From contig PMCR01000135.1 in assembly GCA_003155465.1 (NCBI GenBank), positions 1-9,300 on the forward strand: a stretch of 9,300 nucleotides of DNA. The letters run 5' to 3'. This DNA comes from Myxococcales bacterium. Its GTDB lineage: Bacteria > Myxococcota > Polyangia > Fen-1088. Numbering within the stretch: the stretch's first letter is position 1; each line of letters begins with the position of its first letter. The position numbers and the translations under genes are program-made. This document shows positions 5,845 to 9,300 of the stretch, piece after piece. The notes beneath the pieces are model-generated. The model saw only the letters and a program-made list of their open reading frames with translations. It made no database searches and was not told where the DNA came from.

Positions 5845-6174
5845 ATGGCGAGCCAGAACATCGTTATCGTCACGGACAGCAACTTCGAGAGCGAGGTCCT
5901 CAAGTCTTCGCTGCCAGTGTTGGTGGACTTTTGGGCCACCTGGTGCACCCCGTGCCTCGCCCTAACGCCGCATGTGGAAGCTCTAGCGCAGGAGTACGCC
6001 GGAAAGATTCGCGTGGGCAAATGCGACATCGATGCGAACCCCATGGTTCCGACACAGCTCGAGATCCGCAGCATTCCGACCCTGCTGATGTTCAAGGCCG
6101 GCCAGGTGGTTGGTCAGGTGGTGGGCGCCGTACCGCGTTCACGCATCCAGGATCTGGTCAAGAAGGCGCTTTAG
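5845..6174 (+). CDS. thioredoxin with a WCTPC active site
   Basis: A 109-residue thioredoxin, the usual length for the stand-alone cytoplasmic protein, which reduces protein disulfides using electrons from thioredoxin reductase. The redox motif is in VDFWATWCTPC, with Cys34 and Cys37. The buried acidic residue Asp28 (E. coli Asp26) and the cis-proline Pro78 in IRSIPTLLMF are present, as is Lys59 (E. coli Lys57). The motif has Thr where canonical thioredoxins have Gly (WCGPC), which can shift redox potential or partner choice. An extra Cys60 is near the active side. No signal peptide is seen. ATG 5845 has a strong AAAGGAG with 7 bases of spacing. It is a lone plus-strand gene, convergent with the kinase gene (23-base gap). 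The fold and family are certain; whether it is the main housekeeping thioredoxin is not. Confidence 0.95.
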   Translation: MASQNIVIVTDSNFESEVLKSSLPVLVDFWATWCTPCLALTPHVEALAQEYAGKIRVGKCDIDANPMVPTQLEIRSIPTLLMFKAGQVVGQVVGAVPRSRIQDLVKKAL

Positions 6175-6197
6175 TGTAGTCGCGTGGGGAGCCCATT

Positions 6198-7682
6198 CTA
6201 GCGACCCACCAAGAGCCACGCTAGCAGCGCCCCAGCCGCCACCGCGGCCAGCATCACGCCAATGAGCAACCCCCTGGCGGGTGGCAGACGGCTGCGACCG
6301 TCGCGAGGTTGGCCGGGATAGGGCACGCCCGCGGGCTGAACAGCAAGACTGGAAACTGGGGCCAGGGGCGAGCCCGTACCAAGTCCCGCATCCGGGGGCG
6401 GGAAAATCGGGCCTGTGGCTCGACCCCGCCCAGCGACGGTCCCGGAAGGTGGCAAGCCCGCCACCGGTTGCGAGGCGCTGGCTCGGGCAGCGGCCACGTC
6501 CGCGACGGTGTCACGAGCCGGACGTTCGGCCGCCTGCACACCGGTGCGGCGAGCGGGCCAGTCGCTTTCCTGCGACCAGGCCCGCGGGTCGATGAACCCG
6601 CCGGTGGGCCGGTGGAGCATGCCAGCTTCGATCGCCTGCCCGGCTTCCGAGCCGGGCGCGCCAACTTGTTCGTCGAAGCCGACCGAGGTGAAGGCGTCCA
6701 GTTCCTCGTGCAGGATGGTGTCGATAAGGTTGGGCTTCTTGATCTTGCCGCCCGAGGACGCCGTGGTCTGTTCTTCTTGGCAGGCGCGCACCAGATCCGC
6801 GATGTCGCGCTGGATCATCTTCAGGCCGCGCGAGAACCAATAGTGCGCCAGAGCGTCCTGCAGGTCGGTCGCGGACTGGAAGCGGTCCTCCACGCGTCGC
6901 GCGAGCGCCTTGCGAACGATCTCCTCGAACTCGGGCTCCACCTCCGGGTTCTGTTGCCCGATGGGCGGAACCTTGGCGTTGCGGACCATCTCCACCGTCT
7001 GGTAGTCGCTCTCGCCGTAGAACAGGCGCTTGCTGGTCAGCGCCTCGTAGAGCAGGATGCCCACCGCGAAGATGTCGGCCCGTTGATCCACGTTCTCGCC
7101 CCGGGCTGCCTCGGGCGACAGATAGCTCATCTTGCCTTTGACCACGCCCGGGTCTGTTGCTTCCACCTGGCTGGCGGCCTTGGCCAGTCCGAAGTCAGCC
7201 AGCTTGATCTCGCCGTTGCGCGAGATGAGAACATTCGCGGGTGAGATGTCGCGGTGGACGATGCCCAGCGGCCGGCCGGTCTCGGGATTGGTAAGGTCGT
7301 GCGCATAGGCAAGACCCTTGCAGACCTCCATGATCATGTAGATGGTCTGGCCTACGGTCAGGCGTTTGCGGATGCGGCGCCGCCATTCGAAGATCGCTTT
7401 GAGGTCGACACCGTCGACGTACTCCATGACGATGAAATACGTGTCGTCGACGCGACCGATGTCGAAGACTTGGACGATATTCGCGTGCTGCAGGAAGAGC
7501 GAGAGCCGCGCCTCGTCCAAGAACATGGTCACGAATTTCTGGTTCTTGGTCAGGTTCGGCAGGATCCGCTTGATGGCGACATTCTTGCGGAAGCCCTGCA
7601 GCGACTCCGCGACGCCCTTGAACACCTCGGCCATACCACCGGCGGCAATGCGCTCAGTGACTCGATAGCGGCTTTCGGACAT
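6198..7682 (-). CDS. tail-anchored Hanks-type Ser/Thr protein kinase
   Basis: A 494-residue kinase that would phosphorylate Ser/Thr on proteins at the cytoplasmic face of the inner membrane. The kinase domain spans about residues 6-280. It has a Gly loop (IAAGGMAEVF, 12-21), ATP-binding Lys38 in VAIKR, alpha-C Glu57, catalytic loop HRDISPAN (143-150, Asp145), DFG (163-165), SPE (189-191) and Asp203 in RADIFAVG, so it should be active. Ser replaces the usual Lys of HRDLKPxN, a variant common in myxobacterial kinases. A long Pro/Ala/Gly-rich linker follows (about 340-470), then one membrane helix (about 471-491) ending only three residues before the stop. There is therefore no extracytoplasmic sensor domain. 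A segment at about 315-337 (NLIDTILHEELDAFTSVGF) breaks the low complexity and may be a docking motif. ATG 7682 lacks a clear ribosome site. No cognate phosphatase gene is adjacent. Substrates are unknown. Confidence 0.95.
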   Translation of the reverse strand: MSESRYRVTERIAAGGMAEVFKGVAESLQGFRKNVAIKRILPNLTKNQKFVTMFLDEARLSLFLQHANIVQVFDIGRVDDTYFIVMEYVDGVDLKAIFEWRRRIRKRLTVGQTIYMIMEVCKGLAYAHDLTNPETGRPLGIVHRDISPANVLISRNGEIKLADFGLAKAASQVEATDPGVVKGKMSYLSPEAARGENVDQRADIFAVGILLYEALTSKRLFYGESDYQTVEMVRNAKVPPIGQQNPEVEPEFEEIVRKALARRVEDRFQSATDLQDALAHYWFSRGLKMIQRDIADLVRACQEEQTTASSGGKIKKPNLIDTILHEELDAFTSVGFDEQVGAPGSEAGQAIEAGMLHRPTGGFIDPRAWSQESDWPARRTGVQAAERPARDTVADVAAARASASQPVAGLPPSGTVAGRGRATGPIFPPPDAGLGTGSPLAPVSSLAVQPAGVPYPGQPRDGRSRLPPARGLLIGVMLAAVAAGALLAWLLVGR

Positions 7683-7713
7683 CAGGCTGGCCGTGCGATT
7701 GAAGGGAGAAAAC

Positions 7714-7722
7714 TATATAGCA
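7714..7722 (-). promoter_or_regulatory. possible extended -10 promoter of the kinase gene
   Basis: The minus strand reads TGCTATATA, a good extended -10 (TGn followed by TATATA), in the most AT-rich part of this gap. A TTGACT lies 22 bases further upstream (7742-7747), too far for a standard -35, but extended -10 promoters can work without one. Initiation near 7707 would give a leader of about 25 bases before ATG 7682. The element is seen; its activity is inferred. Confidence 0.4.
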
Positions 7723-7775
7723 GAGGAAGCCCGCCGTCGACAGTCAAGCGTCGCCACCGGGACGGACGCAAGCTT

Positions 7776-7806
7776 GGAGCAAGCCCGGGAGTGTCCGGGC
7801 CGCTCC
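7776..7806. repeat. GC-rich imperfect hairpin downstream of the DksA-like gene
   Basis: Outer arms GGAGC and GCTCC and inner arms GCCCGG and CCGGGC give 11 base pairs with an AA/C internal loop and a 6-base apical loop. It starts 21 bases after the stop of the DksA-like gene on the minus strand. A run of six T lies before the hairpin rather than after it, so it is not a normal intrinsic terminator. It could stabilise the 3' end or help another form of termination. Confidence 0.35.
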
Positions 7807-7826
7807 AGGTCGGCAAAAAACCCTGC

Positions 7827-8267
7827 TCAATCGTCGCTCGTTGCACCCGCTCCGCCCATCTCCTCACCTGCGCTGGCATCGAGGGCACCGCCGCGCCCGG
7901 CTTGCTCAACCGCCGCCTCTTCGCGCTCGTGCTGTTCCTTGCAGTCGACGCACAGCGTCGTCACGGGGCGCGCGAGCAATCGCTTGAGCGAGATGACCTC
8001 GCCGCACGACTCACAGGTGTCGATGGAACCGTCGGCCAGACGAGCCAACTGCTTGTCGATCTTGCTGAACAGGTACTTCTCGCGATCATGGAGCCGCATC
8101 TCGGTGGAGAAGATCTCCTCCTCCATCGACTCGTCGATGGAATCCCGGCCGATGTTGCGCTCGTGGTTCATGGAATAACTGAGCGCGTGCTGGCCGGTGC
8201 GCGCCAGACGCTTCTTCGCTCCCTCCAAGACCTCTCGGATTTGCGCCTTTTCGCCTTCGGTCAGCAT
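7827..8267 (-). CDS. DksA/TraR-family zinc-finger regulator
   Basis: A 146-residue protein of the family that enters the RNA polymerase secondary channel and modulates initiation, often with ppGpp. Residues about 5-80 form the helical coiled-coil arm. Its tip, RDSIDES (41-47), keeps the Asp-x-x-Asp pair (Asp42, Asp45) matching Asp71/Asp74 of E. coli DksA, with Ser47 at the Ala76 position. A four-Cys zinc finger follows (Cys85, Cys88, Cys106, Cys109), with RLLARPVTTLCVDC closely matching the family. Unlike E. coli DksA it has a C-terminal tail of about 30 residues rich in Glu, Gly and Ala (114-146), predicted to be disordered. ATG 8267 has AGGAGG at close spacing. It lies between clpX and the kinase gene on the same strand. 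The family is certain. Whether it is the true DksA or one of several paralogs, as deltaproteobacteria often carry, cannot be told here. Confidence 0.93.
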   Translation of the reverse strand: MLTEGEKAQIREVLEGAKKRLARTGQHALSYSMNHERNIGRDSIDESMEEEIFSTEMRLHDREKYLFSKIDKQLARLADGSIDTCESCGEVISLKRLLARPVTTLCVDCKEQHEREEAAVEQAGRGGALDASAGEEMGGAGATSDD

Positions 8268-8289
8268 GGTCCTCCTCGCATATCACATA

Positions 8290-8299
8290 CTCAATTGAG
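8290..8299. promoter_or_regulatory. perfect palindrome upstream of the DksA-like gene
   Basis: CTCAATTGAG is a 10-base perfect palindrome, 23 bases upstream of ATG 8267 in the 85-base gap after clpX. Reading leftward it is followed at once by TATGTGATAT, which is -10-like. It could be an operator of the DksA-like gene, but a short palindrome can occur by chance. Confidence 0.25.
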
Positions 8300-8352
8300 A
8301 GCTTCGGCAGACGAACCCACCAAGTTTAGTCATCCACCAGTCGTTCGCTAGC

Positions 8353-9300
8353 CTACGATGCCTTCTTCTCCCGTACGAGTTGAGGGCGGCCCCGCGATAC
8401 GACGACATCGCGGGTTACCACGCATTCCGTCACTCCACTAAGCGAAGGAATCTCGTACATCACGTCGAGCATGACTTCTTCCAGGATGGCCCGCAGCCCG
8501 CGCGCCCCGGACTTCCGGCGCGCGGCCTCCTCGGCCACACTGCGCAAAGCGTCCTCGGTGAAACGCAGCTTGACGCCCTCGAGATCCAGCAGACGTTCAT
8601 ACTGCTTGGCCAGCGCGTTCTTGGGTTTCCACAGGATGGCCATCAGGTCGTCCACGTCCAACTCGTCAGCGGCGACGATGATGGGCAAGCGACCCATGAA
8701 CTCCGGGATCATCCCATACTTGATGAGGTCCTCGGTGCGCGCCATGGCCCGCAAATCGTTCTTCGATTCGTCGCTCTTGTTGATGGTGGCGCCGAAGCCA
8801 AGGCCGCGCGTCCCCACGCGTCGGCGTACCAGCTCCTCCAACCCGTTGAAGGCGCCGGTGCATACGAAGAGGATGTTGGTGGTATCGACCTGAACCAGCT
8901 CCTGCTGGGGCCGGTTGCGTGCGCCGTCAGGCGTGATGGAGGCTTGCTTGCCTTCTAGGATCTTGAGCAGGGCCTGCTGCACGCCTTCACCCGACACGTC
9001 GCGCGTCACCGAGGGCCCGCCCCCCTTGCGCGCTATCTTGTCGATCTCGTCGATGCAGACGATCCCCCGCGACGCCTTGTCGGCGTCGTTGCCTGCGTTC
9101 CGGTACAGCGCCTTGATCACGCTGTCCACGTCCTCGCCCACATAGCCGGCTTCGGTCAACGTGGTGGCGTCGGCCATGGCAAAGGGCACATCCAGCTTGC
9201 GCGCCAGCGTCTGCACCAGCAGGGTCTTGCCGCAGCCCGTGGGTCCGATGAGCAGGATGTTGCCCTTCTGGATCTCGACGTCGCCGGCCTTGCCGTGCTG
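8353..9300 (-). CDS. clpX: ClpX, ATP-binding unfoldase of ClpXP protease (N-terminus beyond right edge)
   Basis: Hexameric AAA+ unfoldase that recognises tagged proteins and threads them into ClpP. The last 315 residues are present. The frame is open at base 9300, and about 100 N-terminal residues, including the zinc-binding domain, are outside. Numbered from the window edge: Walker A GPTGCGKT (19-26), pore loop GYVG (52-55), Walker B with Asp84/Glu85 in IVCIDEID, ClpP-docking loop LGF (167-169, within the accepted I/L-G-F pattern), arginine-finger region PEFMGR (Arg204), and sensor-2 GARGLR (265-270). The protein ends VREKKAS, close to the usual end of the family. The GTG at 9216 is internal (a Val codon after Walker A) and is not the start. 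The next gene on the strand is the DksA-like regulator, 85 bases away. Neither clpP nor lon is visible. Identification is certain. Confidence 0.98.
   Translation of the reverse strand, partial: QHGKAGDVEIQKGNILLIGPTGCGKTLLVQTLARKLDVPFAMADATTLTEAGYVGEDVDSVIKALYRNAGNDADKASRGIVCIDEIDKIARKGGGPSVTRDVSGEGVQQALLKILEGKQASITPDGARNRPQQELVQVDTTNILFVCTGAFNGLEELVRRRVGTRGLGFGATINKSDESKNDLRAMARTEDLIKYGMIPEFMGRLPIIVAADELDVDDLMAILWKPKNALAKQYERLLDLEGVKLRFTEDALRSVAEEAARRKSGARGLRAILEEVMLDVMYEIPSLSGVTECVVTRDVVVSRGRPQLVREKKAS

Noticed and set aside
3925..6174. A new defence or mobile system around the two plus-strand genes
   Set aside because: There is no nuclease, transposase, integrase, toxin-antitoxin pair or repeat boundary. 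The neighbours are housekeeping genes with uniform composition.
6175..6197. Terminator between thioredoxin and kinase genes
   Set aside because: The 23-base convergent gap has no hairpin or T-run that I can see.
6309..8351. Two long plus-strand frames antisense to the kinase and DksA-like genes
   Set aside because: Both mirror well-supported minus-strand genes. Their sequences are typical reverse-strand shadows, and one runs straight across an intergenic gap.
8353..9216. ClpX starting at the GTG at 9216
   Set aside because: This would cut the protein just after Walker A. The frame continues to the window edge with GPTGCGKT, so the true start is outside.

Overview
The window is GC-rich, tightly packed bacterial chromosomal DNA with eleven protein genes, two of them cut by the window edges. 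It looks like core housekeeping DNA of a myxobacterium-like (Myxococcota / former Deltaproteobacteria) organism. The grounds are a Hanks-type kinase with the catalytic loop HRDISPAN, a LysM/DprA/TopA cluster, a CpoB/YbgF-like lipoprotein, and GTG starts used alongside ATG. The taxon is inferred from style and gene content, not from a marker gene. I see no RNA gene, insertion sequence, CRISPR array or phage gene, and no gene-free stretch longer than about 160 bases.

Left block (1-3762, all minus strand, transcribed right to left): a CpoB/YbgF-like TPR lipoprotein (2797-3762), a secreted LysM protein (1466-2800, 4-base stop/start overlap), DprA (437-1375) and the start of DNA topoisomerase I (1-447, running off the left edge, 11-base overlap with dprA). 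The two envelope genes are translationally coupled and so are the two DNA genes. The 90-base gap between the pairs leaves open whether all four form one transcript.

Middle (3763-6197): a 162-base divergent region with two adjacent inverted repeats separates cpoB from a plus-strand orphan lipoprotein (3925-4365). That gene converges on hemC (4426-5349, minus), whose substrate- and cofactor-binding residues are all intact. Just upstream of hemC, in the same direction, is an unrecognised 114-residue protein (5361-5705). A second divergent region separates it from a plus-strand thioredoxin (5845-6174) with an unusual WCTPC active site.

Right block (6198-9300, all minus): the C-terminal three quarters of ClpX (8353 to the right edge), a DksA/TraR-family zinc-finger regulator (7827-8267), and a tail-anchored Ser/Thr kinase (6198-7682). 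This groups regulated proteolysis, an RNA-polymerase-binding type regulator and a phospho-signalling kinase on one strand. The 85- and 144-base gaps suggest separate promoters rather than a tight operon, and the kinase has an extended -10-like element just upstream.

I found no convincing new multi-gene system. The points most worth a second look are the unknown gene before hemC, the doubly membrane-anchored small lipoprotein, the shortened DprA, the altered thioredoxin active site and the inverted repeats in the divergent promoter region.
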